Of a DNA stretch of 64,000 bases, positions 45,150 to 56,613 are shown one piece after another. Made by a program: the position numbers and the translations under genes. Source of the DNA: Henricia sp. BOLD:AAB3569 (Eukaryota; Echinodermata; Asteroidea; Spinulosida; Echinasteridae); the NCBI GenBank assembly GCA_037783545.1, contig JBBELK010000060.1:4278001-4342000 (forward strand), given 5' to 3'. The notes under the pieces are model-generated. The model worked only from the letters and a program-made list of their open reading frames with translations. It was not told the origin of the DNA and did no database searches. Numbering within the stretch: position 1 is the stretch's first letter; every line of letters begins with the position of its first letter.

Positions 45150-45350
45150 GTACCAATGGGAAGTGGGGCGGTCGGGTTGGCGTACGGGTTCTTTCCTTGC
45201 CTTTCACCTCTGGGGCGTGTATGTGGATTGGGTTTGCAGTCCCTACTTGACCGCGTGGGTTTTCCCCTGGGGCATTTCTCAGGGGGTTTTCCTCCCACTT
45301 CTAAAACTGCAACTCCTTCTTCGTCATCTCAAGTTGATAATATAGTATAG
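45150..45350 (+). repeat. tRNA-derived SINE, family A, best copy
   Basis: It carries GGTTCTTTCCTTGCC, TTTCACCTCTGGGGCG, GTGTATGTGGATTGGGTTTG, CAGTCCCTACTTGACCGCG, GGGTTTTCCCC, GGGGGTTTTCCTCCCAC and a tail CTTCTTCGTCATCTC. It ends in an imperfect AAC/ACAACAACAACAACA simple repeat after about 45415. Confidence 0.75.
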
Positions 45351-45913
45351 TTAAAGCTAAAACCGTATAGTTGATGGCATAAAGGGCCTTAGTTGCCAAA
45401 GATGCCATAAAATATACAACAACAACAACAATGGGAAGTTGTGAAGCAACAAGTGCAATTTATCAAAGTCTGGGACGTCCCTCAAAGACGCTCACTTTCC
45501 GAAGACTATTGTTATATCAAACAAACGACAGTCGTACATGGGTTCAATATAACTAGCCCACAATTAATCCCACGTCGCCAGTAATTATTGCGGTCTATCA
45601 CACACGCACGCCTGCCCTTCACGTCAGTTTAAACAATTTCTTGTGAAACAGGGTTAATGAAACGCGCCTAAAGTTTCGTCTAGGAAATGACCAATTTGCT
45701 TCGTCTGTCTCTTTGTCAGGGGTATAGTTCTCTGTTTAATTGTCGAGACTGATGGGGATAGTGACTCAGGAAACTTTAAGCACGCGGGATTTAAAAGAGA
45801 ATCTGCAGGCGTGGCTGGAATTCAAGCCACAACATGCGGTAATGCAGCAATAAGCGGTGGCTTCGGCTCCGATCCGCCGTGTTACGGTTTCAAACACGCG
45901 TCTGTGAAACTGC

Positions 45914-46060
45914 AATAGACCTTTTGCACAGGCGGCCATGACAGGGGAAGGCTTCCATATTTAAATGATGGACAATAGATCCACAAAGTGCCTACTCGTG
46001 CATGCCGCACGGTGACAATGTGACTGCCCCCTGTCATGGCCGCAGTGCAAAGGGTCCATT
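45914..46060. mobile_element. 147-bp MITE with 33-bp inverted ends
   Basis: AATAGACCTTTTGCACAGGC on the left pairs with the complement of the right end (GCCGCAGTGCAAAGGGTCC), and GGCCATGACAGGGG pairs with CCCCTGTCATGGCC. The inside has ATAGATCCACAAAGTGCC, shared with 37570. It directly abuts the next element at 46060. Confidence 0.85.
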
Positions 46061-46345
46061 AGCCTTTTGCATGTAACCTTTGCACTATGGCTTACGCCCC
46101 GAATTCTGCACTTTCAAATGGAGATGTAGTTTACAAAGTCCACATACTATGTTTTGTATAGTTACGTAGTGCACGCAGATGCCAAGCAACCAATAGTCTG
46201 GTTGCTTTATGCTATTCTCTCCTATAGTAAACACGATATTGATTCTGTACTTCACACTTGCCGCGTGCACCACGTAGCAACACAAATTTAGTTTGGTCGT
46301 CTGGAAAGGTAGTACGTCAGTATATCAAACGTTATTCTTGTAAAA
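46060..46345. mobile_element. MITE of the CTTCCTTTCACATGCAC family, copy e (reverse)
   Basis: It starts TTAGCCTTTTGCATGTAACC and ends TGTAAAACATGCAAAAGGAT, so its inverted ends are clear. The interior has CATTTTCTCTCC-type and TGTACTTCACACTTGCCGCG words of the family. Its terminal CCTTTTGCA is shared with the 147-bp element directly to its left. Confidence 0.8.
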
Positions 46346-46373
46346 CATGCAAAAGGATAATAGGAATCATATT

Positions 46374-46560
46374 AGGCTAGCTCGGTGGTCGAGTGGTTAA
46401 GACGTATGCCTTGTTTGCAGGAGGTAGTGGGTTCGTGTCCCACCCGAGCACGCTATGAAGTTTTTCATAGTGTCTCGGAAAAGCACTGATATACAGTGTT
46501 AATAATTACGTCGGGTAAGGGCAAAACAAACCTTAATTAACATTCAAGTTTCCCCGACGC
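46374..46560 (+). repeat. tRNA-derived SINE, family B
   Basis: A tRNA-like head of about 75 bases has an A box (TGGTCGAGTGG at 46388) and a B box (GGTTCGTGTCCC at 46431), with inverted end words GCTCGG and CCGAGC. It runs into a non-tRNA body (TTTTTCATAGTGTCTCGG, TTACGTCGGGTAAGGGC). The head could be mistaken for a Ser/Leu-type tRNA, but the anticodon arm does not pair convincingly and the body continues directly, so I call it a SINE. Confidence 0.6.
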
Positions 46561-47209
46561 AAGCTAAATCAATTTCTGAGGAATCCTATAGATATTGTTC
46601 CTTTAACTGCAAAGTATGAAATCAAATTTCATATAAAATCAAATTTAGTTTTTATCCATAATTTATTTATTTTTGTCGGGAGGGGAGTTATATTAAGGTA
46701 GATGGAGGAATAATTTAAGGGACGACGAATCACCATCTTTTTAACAGCCACCACCCCACTTGCACCCCTCGCCCACGAAAAACAATGTACATGTATACTG
46801 CACTTTTGGCAGCTTCTATGCTTATTTTAAACCCCAACTTGGGCTTCGTCCTTATCTTTGCAGCTTCAAATTCAACTGAGGAGTGGTTTTCAAATTCAGC
46901 ATAGAATATGGCTATTTCCGCTCCAGGCCTCCAAAATACAGTTTGACTGTGGAAAACAAAGAAAACAAAACAAAGAAAACAAAGAAGCAAGGAGCGAAAC
47001 CTGAAGCCGGAGGTCGACGTTTCGGAAATACTATAACTTTGACTTTTGGTTATTCACATGGCAGGTCACGTGCAACAACTTTGCTTGTGTGCTGTCACTG
47101 CGCTGAATGGCCGGCCATGGAAACATTGAATGCACGTGCTTTCGAGTATTCACGTTGGCAAGGTATGTGTACACTTTTGTATATGTTGGTTTAGTGTGCA
47201 CGTGTACTT
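46561..47209. other. Intergenic, nothing recognised
   Basis: An AAAACAAAG-type simple repeat lies at 46955-46985. The two overlapping open frames on opposite strands share no family motif. Confidence 0.45.
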
Positions 47210-47992
47210 TTAAAGGGACACACCGGCTTACTGTTTACATAATGTAGCAATCTAGCATCCTCGACAATAATTTTTCGATGGTCGTTGTGAAATAAATTTA
47301 TCAAAATGTCACGTAATTAACTAGAAATGTTTACAATTAACAAAAGAGACAAATGTTGGGCTATACGCTTTACCAGCCGTCGCGATGTATTATGTATCAT
47401 GTGTTTGTAAATAAAGGTGGCGTTCGATATGGGTCGACACGTGTTTAACCTCGATTCCTTGTTTTCCCTGACTCATCACACCTTGCATGATCCCTCAGGT
47501 CAGCGCTGACTCGAGGAAGCACATCGAACGCAACGTTTTGGTGTCTTTAGCGCCCTCAATTAAGCATATGCTGTTTGTTTCTTCGGATATTATTTATCGC
47601 CGTGAACGCGAAGCAAAGACACGAAAATCTGAGGGATTATCTGGTCTATATTAACACCCAGAACAGCCCAGAAACCCTTCTTATGAAATCTGTTGGCAGA
47701 TTTGTGTACATATTGGAAAATACAGTATGTACATAGTGTTCGTAGGACATTATTTTCCAACAAGAAGAGAAACCAACCGCGAATGACAAGACTAACTCAC
47801 AAGACCACGTGACTTTTCGGAACTAGAATCTGGTTCCGAAAAGTCACGTGACCTTGAATTTTTGAAAAAAAATGCTCAACAACGGCCAAAGTTGACGGCG
47901 TCTTTTCAGGATATATCTAATTTACTCTGGAAAGTGCTTCAGAATAATGTGGGGTCTATTTCGAGCCCAAAAAAGCCGGTGTGTCCCTTTAA
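47210..47992. mobile_element. TTAA-flanked 0.8-kb MITE, copy 2 (reverse)
   Basis: TTAAAGGGACACACCGGCTT on the left and AAGCCGGTGTGTCCCTTTAA on the right are exact inverted ends with TTAA borders. The inner hairpin at 47800-47857 (AAGACCACGTGACTTTTCGG against CCGAAAAGTCACGTGACCTT, centre GGTTCC) is almost perfect. The ends and hairpin match the element at 28456-29252 in opposite orientation; the middle 200 bases differ. Confidence 0.9.
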
Positions 47993-50064
47993 CAATAATT
48001 TCTATTCTGAAGTACAGTGTGTACATTTTCCTGTACACGTTTATCACGTGTGCGGTTTATACTTTCCCAGTGTTGTTTTCATACTAGACATACCTTTTTG
48101 ATTTTTTCGTGTGTGTAAAGCACAGTCAGTCACGCATCGCATTTTAATCGTGAAACATGGTGAATGGACGTGGGGAAGAGTTGCTACACATTGTTTCGCC
48201 TCGGTTGCCTGGTACGACGGTCTTCGTGTGTAACGTAAGCATGCAGCGGATTTGTTGAAAGTTGTGGCCGGCTGTGTACATGTGGTGAGCGCTAATGTTT
48301 ACTGCGCATAGCTAGCTAGCTATAGGTGACTCCGTCTCTGTATAAATCTTTCTTCACGGCCTAAAAAGTCGACGTAATCACAAACTTTCGACACATGAAT
48401 TTGGGTCTCCTTCACACTCACAGCCGAGTCCTACCTCCATTGTTACTACTGAGTATACTTAGTACTGGTTCATCATGTTCATGGTGTTTAATACTCCCAG
48501 CCAGTTAATGTTATTGGATTTGACAATTTGCAAGGGACTTGCAACAGTTTTCCAGGCCAGCGTGGACCTGAGCTGAGACAGGGACACAAGTAGTTGATTA
48601 CAGTGCACATTCAAAGGTAGGCTTTTCTGGCTTGTTGGTCAGTTTCCAAAGTTATCCAGTTTATTGCATGTGTTAATGTTATGCATGTGTTATGCACCCA
48701 TTGTTGCTTTTCTCCCCTGCTTTTTCCCCTTCATATATAGTTTTAATGTTTTAATGAAGCCCTTTGACTTTGTCTTATTTAACAAAGAAAAACATAGGCC
48801 TATACATGCATACCGTTTTGAAATATTTAAATTTTTGAAATATTAAAAATATAATTTAAAAAAAACAAACTCTAAAATTGGAATTATTTTCCTTTTTTAA
48901 TAAAAATAAAATACTGGAAAATGCCTGTAACTCTTTCCGCACAATTAAGGACCCGTGAAGACATCCTGGAGAACATACAAAGTTATGTTCTATGTTCATA
49001 TTCAAGTGGTACATACATGTAGAGTATTTTAGATGATTCATTCTGTAGAAAGCGTTTTAGAAGGTTTGCTATAATTTGTGACGTCTACAGACATCAACAA
49101 AGCAAACGATTTTTTGTTTAATTATGTTTTGTTTACAATTCAACATGGATTTTTTTCGGAAGTAGTACCCAATTATTAAAGTGTTACTGCATGTGTGGCT
49201 GAAATTTAAGGTAGTTTTTCAACATTATCCTTTTAAATGTAATGATGTTGTTCCTGAAATTTGTGTAAAAAAACAACTTTCTTCTGCAAATGATCATATT
49301 AATGGGCTTTTGACTATATTGCGTTTTAACAATGCAGACTGGTATCATTACCACAAGGTAATGTGGTAACGGGTATCATCAAGGCGTTCCCTAATATGCA
49401 TTGGCTTCATTTAACCACATACGGACAGGAAATGCCTACAATTCTATATGTATTAAGAATGGGTGTCATATAGTCTGTGGTACGCCGAAACTATAAATAG
49501 GGTTGGAATTTGATGGGATGCGAACAATTTTAAACCTCAAAATAGTGGGATGGTGGTCAGAGGAAGTTGCTATTTTATAATTGGCTTTTCTTAAGAGGCA
49601 CAGCTTATTTCTTGCTTTTTGACAAAGCCGCGCCGTCAAGTTAATTGACGTATTTATGAATACGACGGTCAGTTTCTGGAATTGGGAAAATAGGTTGGGC
49701 TCGGAGTGCTAAATGTTGATAGTCGTGGCTAAGCGGTTATAAAAAACCGACCAAGTGAGGGCAGTAGACCTGCAGTGTCTCTCTCTATTGTGTTTAGGTG
49801 CGTTCGAGTAGTTCCCCTGGTCGTCCTGAGGTATACTCTCAGGGTGAGGCACTGCAGATCAGAGTGCAGACCCAGCTACCCGAACGCGATACGCCCTCCG
49901 GCCGGAGACAAACACAAGAATTAGGTCAAGTTCGTGTTGCAGTCGTCACACGGCCATCCTCTTGCAACAGTGCCCCTTTAACGCCTCCCTAACTCCTGCG
50001 TACAGTCACGTCGCTTTGCAGAGTAGAAATTCCCTGAGATCTCAGGATGTCACACGGCTGTCCA
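47993..50064. other. Intergenic with repeat fragments
   Basis: It contains a fragment of the 41.6-kb family at 49140-49320 (TTCTGCAAATGATCATATTA) and the GC-richer patch at 49790-50050 that resembles 40960-41080. No exon with good splice signals was recognised. Confidence 0.45.
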
Positions 50065-50183
50065 GCAGCCGATTTCACGAAACTTTACGCAATTGCGCAA
50101 GTCCACTTACGCCATAAATTATTGCGCAAGTAATGGCGTAAGTGGACTTGCGCAATTGCGTAAAGTTTCGTGAAATCGGCTGC
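50065..50183. mobile_element. Perfect 51-bp hairpin, probable palindromic MITE
   Basis: The arms at 50065-50115 and 50133-50183 are exact reverse complements (starting GCAGCCGATTTCACGAAAC) around a 17-base centre, AAATTATTGCGCAAGTA. That centre contains GCGCAAGTA, which itself echoes the arm. The lack of any mismatch means it is recent or kept uniform by gene conversion. Confidence 0.9.
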
Positions 50184-50689
50184 AGGTGACACAGAGTATA
50201 GGCCTACTGCGCGTGTGCGAACTGTTAACGGCCGTAGGTGTGTTTTATATTTGGCGCGCTTTTTGGTGTCGACGTCGTATGGGTGTTATCCTACGCAATG
50301 TTTGGCAAAAAAATAAGCAATAAACAACCAGTAACAATGTGCATGACGTCACTATAGTCCGCCAGACCCTACTCAGCGAGCAGAGTTTGTAGTTAACTAG
50401 TATAGTTAACTAGACTAACCATAGTCGATCTATAGATGTCACCCGAACGCGTGTTTTTTTTACACCGCAGCGATGGGTACACCCCAATTTTTCAACCCGA
50501 ATAGAGTCTAAGTTTCCAATGACTGATACTTCTTACACTATGAGCAACTAACAATGGAAATTGGGCACAGACCTTTGTTATTAACAATGGTGTGAGGCAA
50601 ATTGACATTGTTAGTTGCTCATAGTGTTAAGTGACAATCTTGGAAATAGTCACAACTCTTACTCTCACTATTAGAGAAAAAGAAGAAAC

Positions 50690-50775
50690 CGAGAAATTTC
50701 GAAAAATCACAAACAACACTGAGATTCGAACCAGGGACCTCATGATTGCAAGTGGAGCTCTCTTCTAACCAGACC
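50690..50775 (-). repeat. tRNA-derived SINE head, family C, copy 1
   Basis: On the minus strand: A-box-like TGGTCTGGTTAGAAG and a B box GGTTCGAATCTC about 40 bases later, with GCAATCATGAGGTCCC between. The second copy is at 51168-51254 with a few changes. The same tail (GGAAATAGTCACAACTC) accompanies both. Confidence 0.7.
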
Positions 50776-51167
50776 ACATAGAGCAAGTTCGGGTGGGCGA
50801 CTAGACTTAACCATAGTCGATATGGGCAGTGCGGGCGACTATAGTTAACTAGACTAACCTACCCCCGGGGCTTGGTTCCTCTAGTCAGACTAGCTAGTCA
50901 AACGACGCAGCGTTCTAGTGACATCTAGTTCGAATATGGTTGGTCTAGTTAACTATATTCGCCCGCCCGAACTTGCTCTATGTTACCCGAACGCTGCGTG
51001 GTTTGACTAGCTAGTCTGACTAGAGAAACCAAGCCCCTGGGGTAGGTTAGTCTAGTTAACTATAGTCGACCACCCGAACTTGCTCAAAGCTGTTAGTTGC
51101 TCATAGTGTTAAGTGACAATCTTGGAAATAGTCACAACTCTTATACTTTTGAGAAAAAGAAGAAACC

Positions 51168-51254
51168 GAGAAATTTCGAAAAATCCCAAACAACACTGAG
51201 ATTCGAACCAGGGACCTTATGATTACAAGTCGAGCTCTCTTCTAACCAGACCAC
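51168..51254 (-). repeat. tRNA-derived SINE head, family C, copy 2
   Basis: Nearly identical to copy 1 at 50690-50775, with the same A- and B-box words. Because flanking sequence is duplicated too, it probably arose by segmental duplication of the module and not by a second retroposition. Confidence 0.7.
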
Positions 51255-51513
51255 AAAGCTGGTTGCAAACCGATCGCATTAAAAACCCTAAATTCCTTAA
51301 AAATAACCAACCCTAACGCCTAACCCTAAACCCTAACCTATTATATAGTCTCCTCTCAAGACGCTAAAAAGGTACAAAACCCCTCGTTTTCCCCTCGCAG
51401 TGGTGTAAATACCCGAACGCTGCGTGGTTTGACTAGCTAGTCTGACCATGGAACCAAGCCCCGCGGGTAGGTTAGTCTAGTTAACTATAGTCGGCCCTCC
51501 CGAACTTGCTCAT

Positions 51514-54050
51514 AGTTGCATGGTGATTTAACAATGGAGTAGCCAAAAGAGGGCGGCCTTACTAAATGGTCTTCCCTTCCACAACTCAAAAAACCAAACG
51601 ACTTTGTGTACTTCACTCATATGGGGAAAGGCATATTAAAACAAAATGTGACGTCATTACATCTTGGCCCTATTCTTTGGTTGATTTTTTTCGGGAAGTT
51701 TTATACCGTCCTCATGTTTATATTGTGTAAGTTATGTGTAAATCTGTCAACATTTCTGATTTTAGAGATTTAGTGAGCAGGGCTTTAAACCAATATAGCG
51801 CCACCTTTTGTTTACGTTGGGCTCCAACTCCAAGCAAGCAGTTTGTTCTGTTATGAACTGCATAGGCTAAACGTTCTGCATAAAAGCCCCAATACATCAT
51901 TTGCATGCAGTTACCAAATGCAAGGGTTTTCTTTTAAGTTGTCTGCATGCCATTCACTCATACACAAAAAAACATGCATGGATTTTCAGGTTTTCTGAAG
52001 TATTACTGCATCTATGTGGCTGAAATTTCTACAAGGTTTTCCAATCATGTAATCTGTTTAAAGGGTCCCCTGAAATGCTAAACAACTTGCACTGCATATA
52101 GGAAGGCATTGTCACTCTTGATTATGATGTCAAATAAATTAAAAATATAGCGTTTTAAACTTTTAAAATGTCTTTACATAAACATCACTGGAAGAGAGCG
52201 CTGAATGCCACCATGGCAAAGTCAAAAATAATGTTTAAAAAATAATTTAAAAAGCTAAATCTGGGAGTTAATCTTCATTTTGCCTTGGCAGGTCACATAT
52301 TTCCTATAGAAATTCACTCGACAAGCGAAGCCCCTAATGGGTGATTACACCTATTGAAAGGTAAACAAAAATATTGTTAGAAACAAAAAAATATATATTT
52401 ACATCCACAAGAAAGTTACAAATAAAATATACACATTAAAAATCGTAGTAGGGCCTATATACAAATACCTATAAAGAAATATTTTTTAAATGCTTACAAA
52501 ACTTATGTAAACACGACCTATACAAAACTACTTGTATATAAAAGTTCAGTATATAAATGTTAATTAAAATTTACACGTACACATCCCATAAAGTTATTAA
52601 AATACATAAAAGTTTGATTGTTAAGACTCGAGTAAAAACAGTAATTGTTTTCTTGTTATGGAGTGTTGACAAGTTTTCAGATAAAGTATACCAATCGTAC
52701 GAACTTTAAAAAAAATGAGAAGGCCAATTTTTAAGACAGCCAATTCTGACTCTATATAGTGAGAGGTACTATTATATAATTATGACATAGGCCTAAGTAT
52801 TCAAATATCATATCACGAATATGAATGCGCGAAATACGCACTCAACATTTTTTTTTCAATTTCAGTTATAAATATATACTGAATATGATTACCCTTTAGG
52901 CCTAACAGTATGACTGACGCCTTTCGAAATATTTAATTTTGGACTTTTGCCCTCATAGTCAAAATCTCAGCCGTGGTCGAATACTTTGAAATACAAATAC
53001 TTTAAACCCTAATGAATATTTCATATTTGTGGTACACTTAAAAATTGACAAATCTTCTCTTAGCAAAAGCTTCTGATTCTCTCTGCGAGAAAATAAATAA
53101 ATAAAAATCAGTTACACAAATATTTCGCAAGGCTGTAAGAAAATAAAATATTTCGAATTACATGTATGTCAGTCATATCATCTCTTGTTACAAATTATTT
53201 TCCCTGCAACATCACAGCGTTTGGTGGTGGGCATTTTCAGTTTGAATGCATATTTCATAATTACAATAACAATTCCAAACATCGAAAATGAAAAACTACC
53301 AAATTACTATTGAAACCATTATAAGGCCACCTGTATAAAGAGGCCACATCTGTTCGGTCCCAAATCAGTTTGTACACAAACATATGAAGGCAGAACCTTG
53401 ATATTAGGGCCCCTGTCTAACGCCCCAGTGGCCAAGGCACTATAGGATCTTTGTGTGTACAATCATATGGCAGTGGGACCTGGATAATCTGGCCACACAC
53501 AGTAAATTGCTATGTGGGAAAGTTTATGGGGAGCTTTAAAAAAGTTGTTAAAACTGAACAAATTTTAACTTTTTAATGAGGAACCCTCGCTTGCACTTCA
53601 CTTTTAGCCGTTATTCACCTATAGACATGCATTGTGTTATGTTTTATGATGTTTTTATATCCATGCATGTGCCTATTAAACCTCTATATAAGGACCACCT
53701 GCTTATTCTGGCCACATTTTGTCGGTCCCTTGGGTGGTCATATACTAATATATGCAAGTTTCACTGTATCAAAATCTCAACAAAAATGGGGGGTCACAAA
53801 ATGTGATCTGGACACACGCCTTTAATTAGAAGAACCTGACTTGTTTCATTGGATGCACATTTCCCCTCCTGGCCTGGCAGTCCCGCTCTAGCTCTGTTCA
53901 CTCTACATGGATTACTAGTTCCATCTGGAGTAGGCCTATACAGGGTCAGGGAACAAAAGAAGGAGCAGCACTTTTCCTAAATTTTTCAACCACCCATGAA
54001 CACAAACCTTTAGGCATGTTAGTATTTTCACATCCACCTGTCTCTGGAAA
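51514..54050. other. Intergenic, AT-rich
   Basis: It contains a fragment of the 51.9-kb member of the dispersed family (51885-52060) and a very AT-rich stretch at 52340-53310. Near 53800 there is a relative of the GACCAG MITE end. No exon seen. Confidence 0.45.
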
Positions 54051-54580
54051 TACGTGCCTCATACGGTTCCCCCACAATTCACTGCGCGCGGTACATGGCG
54101 CAGTGCATGATGGTATAAAAATCTAGTACGCTGGCAGCCGTAGGCCTATACGATTGTACACAAGTGAATGGGTTTCCGGAGGTGAGAGGAGTTCTTGGCC
54201 ACCTCAAACTCGTAAAACGCGGTGAATTTGTGTTTTTGACTCAAAATGTTAACTGGTAATATAGAGCTCAGATACAGATTCAACCTACTGTATATCTGTT
54301 TTGGGGTTATATGGGCGTCTAGGGGTGGAATTTTTGAGATAACTGTCGAAAATCTGTGGTTACGGTATTGCGTGAAGCCGACCGTGTGTGGCGTCGCGAG
54401 TCATGGGATTAACTACGAGTTTGAAGCGGCCAAGAAGAACTCCTGTGCACCTCCGAAAACCCATTCACTTGTGTACAATCGTACATACGAGATTCTGCCA
54501 GCATACTAAATTTGTATACCATCATGCACTGCGCCATGTACTGCGTGCAGTGAATTGTGGGGGAACCGTAAAGGCACGTA
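54051..54580. mobile_element. 530-bp foldback element
   Basis: TACGTGCCTCATACGGTTCC, CCCACAATTCACTGCG, TGCATGATGGTATA, TTGTACACAAGTGAATGGGT and GGCCACCTCAAACTCGTA on the left are matched in reverse order on the right, ending GGAACCGTAAAGGCACGTA. Each arm is about 150 bases with moderate divergence around a 200-base centre. The frames inside are not recognisable proteins. Confidence 0.8.
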
Positions 54581-55941
54581 TACCATCAGCAAAAGCACAT
54601 TTTGATAGACTTAAAACATAATGACGTCACGGCATGTTTACGTGACTTGTGTTGTTTCCTATTACAAGCCGTCTGGTACCCTGAGACTCCCTTAGAATTG
54701 CATGCATGTAAACAAAACTTGACGTCATTATGTCTATTGTAAGCTTCCCCTTGCACATATGAGACGCCGTGAACGCAAACAAAAATGCACTGTGTCTAAA
54801 CGTGTACAAAATACTGCACAAGGGTTTTTCAAAAGTTATAAAAACTGTTGAATACATCTGAAAATACGTGTATTCAGGAAAGGTCACGAATTAAAATCTA
54901 TATGATAATCTATGTCAATGTGATTACCCCCATTTTCCCCATTCGACGTTAAATACGAATATTGAATACGAATCTCCAAGGCCTGGTTAAATAATATCAA
55001 CCATTCTATTAAACTGGCGGTACGATAAGTGGTCATTTGCTCTCCGAGAAGAAAAACTCTCTTGTTTTCTAGCAGATATGCGTTGTTTGTGCACAAACTC
55101 AAAGTCACATATGCACTCCACGCATGTTATCTTGAGTCAACACATTCATTCATACACGTATCTGGACTGTTTGGTTGTGGCCGTATATACTTTATGATAC
55201 AGATATACAAGGTCCTTTTATACGACAATTTTCATATTGAGATAGGTGGTTTAGCACGATGGCCATGCGCTGGTCTTATTGGCTGAGGTCCACCTGCAGT
55301 GCATGGTCACATTATGCACCTGTCAATTGTTTCCCCCGCCTCAAGTTGTTTTTCACTGCATCCAGATTTCCCAAACATCATGGACATTTGTCCTCATTTG
55401 TATCGAATTAATTTCCCCCAGCCGGTCCCATGGGTCATTTCCCTGCACCTATTTATATTAAATATCAAACATAAATAATTTTAATTCAGTTTTACTCAAG
55501 GATTATATGCTTGTTGTTCTTTACACACATTCTATTTGTTTGCATTATCGCCAATGTATATGTGTATTACTCTATAACAAAATCCAAATTTGAAGATATG
55601 TTCTGGTAAGAGTTGGATTGGTTTTGATGGTTCAGTGCTGTCCGCGCAAAATTGACATCACATTGGTGATGACGCTATGCATTACAGTGATCATAGGCAC
55701 GGAGGTTCCAACTTCGAAAGAATAGTCAAAGATTCTTGCAGCTAAATGCACATTTTCAACGGCATAGGCCGATATACCTCTGTAGAGCTGAATGCATTTT
55801 TGTTGTAGCCAATTGCCAAGAATTATGGCAAAGTATTGAAGTTTGTAAAAAGGGGGTAGAATGGCTATTAGTACTAGTATACCTCATAAATATTCATCAG
55901 GCAGCCGCGGTATTTCATTGGTCCATTCCAACAACTCGGCC
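54581..55941. other. Intergenic, nothing recognised
   Basis: Single-copy-looking sequence. The paired words CATAATGACGTCA and TGACGTCATTATG at 54619 and 54720 form a small inverted repeat. Confidence 0.4.
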
Positions 55942-56613
55942 GTGTGATAGTTTTGATTATATATCTCATGCGTAGATTCCTGTCATCTGATTGGTTAAAA
56001 GCGGGGGCATTGCATCAGCTAGACCCCGCGTGTGTGGAATTCTGCTATGCCCACGGGCATAGTCATTTAGCGGGTTCCGGACGCGCGCGTCGCGTGTGCA
56101 TGTAGCATAGCTGTGCACCAACCAACGATGCAGCTACGGAATCTCGACGAAGTCGTTTTGCCGTACTGTCGTAGATGATGAAGTCCTTAAGAAATTAATA
56201 GAAGTGGCCTACAGTGAAAACAGTGTCAGGTGAAATGTGCTACTAAAGTGTCAGTTGATTATGCTACCATTTTTGCTGCCGTAGACCAGCTTCCGAAATT
56301 TTAACTCGATGGACTACTGTCATGACTGTGTATAACGTTACTTTTAACCAATCAGATGACAACAAAATCTACACGTTCGGTATATATATAAAACAAATAT
56401 TGACTGATGTTTATTCGGGTCATGGTTAAGATTAAAGGCTTTCGGTGATCTTAAAGCCATGACTATGCCCCTCGGTTTCCGCCTCGGGGCATAGTCATGG
56501 CTTCGAGATCACCGAAAGCCTTTAATCTTAACCAAGCCCCATTGCAGTCAATAGTTGTATACTATTTCCCCGCGTCTTCGCACGCGCGCGTGACGCGCAG
56601 GTACTATCACACA
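55942..56613. mobile_element. 0.67-kb element with nested hairpins
   Basis: The ends are GTGTGATAGT and ACTATCACAC. An inner inverted pair is CATCTGATTGGTTAAAAG (55984) against TTTTAACCAATCAGATGAC (56341). A third, tight hairpin at 56424-56533 has arms of about 52 bases (GGTTAAGATTAAAGGCTTTC; GACTATGCCCCTCGG) around a centre of roughly six bases. There is no coding capacity. Confidence 0.75.

Larger units (their letters stand above)
50343..51513. mobile_element. Composite cluster of GAGCAAGTTCG MITEs and SINEs
   Basis: A module made of a SINE-bearing unit plus a MITE is duplicated. SINE units lie at 50610-50775 and 51092-51254 (about 480 bases apart, nearly identical). MITE copies lie at 50779-50980 (full, with ends GAGCAAGTTCGGGTGGGCG and its complement), 50984-51087 and 51408-51513 (half copies starting ACCCGAACGCTGCGTGG and ending CGAACTTGCTC). 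The words CTATAGTTAACTAGACTAAC and GACTAGCTAGTCTGAC recur throughout. A related hairpin is at 11179-11294. Short CCCTAA-like words occur at 51305-51340. Confidence 0.8.

Noticed and set aside
44809-45345. 178-residue plus-strand frame, the longest of its region
   Set aside because: It runs through a MITE array, its subterminal block and a SINE; no single gene would span these.
46374-46452. Possible tRNA gene
   Set aside because: A and B boxes are present but the anticodon arm is poor and a non-tRNA body follows directly, as in SINEs.
46730-47194. Overlapping frames on both strands with a Lys-rich stretch
   Set aside because: Neither has splice context or a family motif, and the Lys run comes from an AAAACAAAG simple repeat.
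50690-51254. Two tRNA-like stretches on the minus strand
   Set aside because: They lack a complete cloverleaf and share a non-tRNA tail; better explained as SINE heads.
51305-51340. Telomere-like CCCTAA words
   Set aside because: Only four or five irregular units; too short for an interstitial telomeric array.
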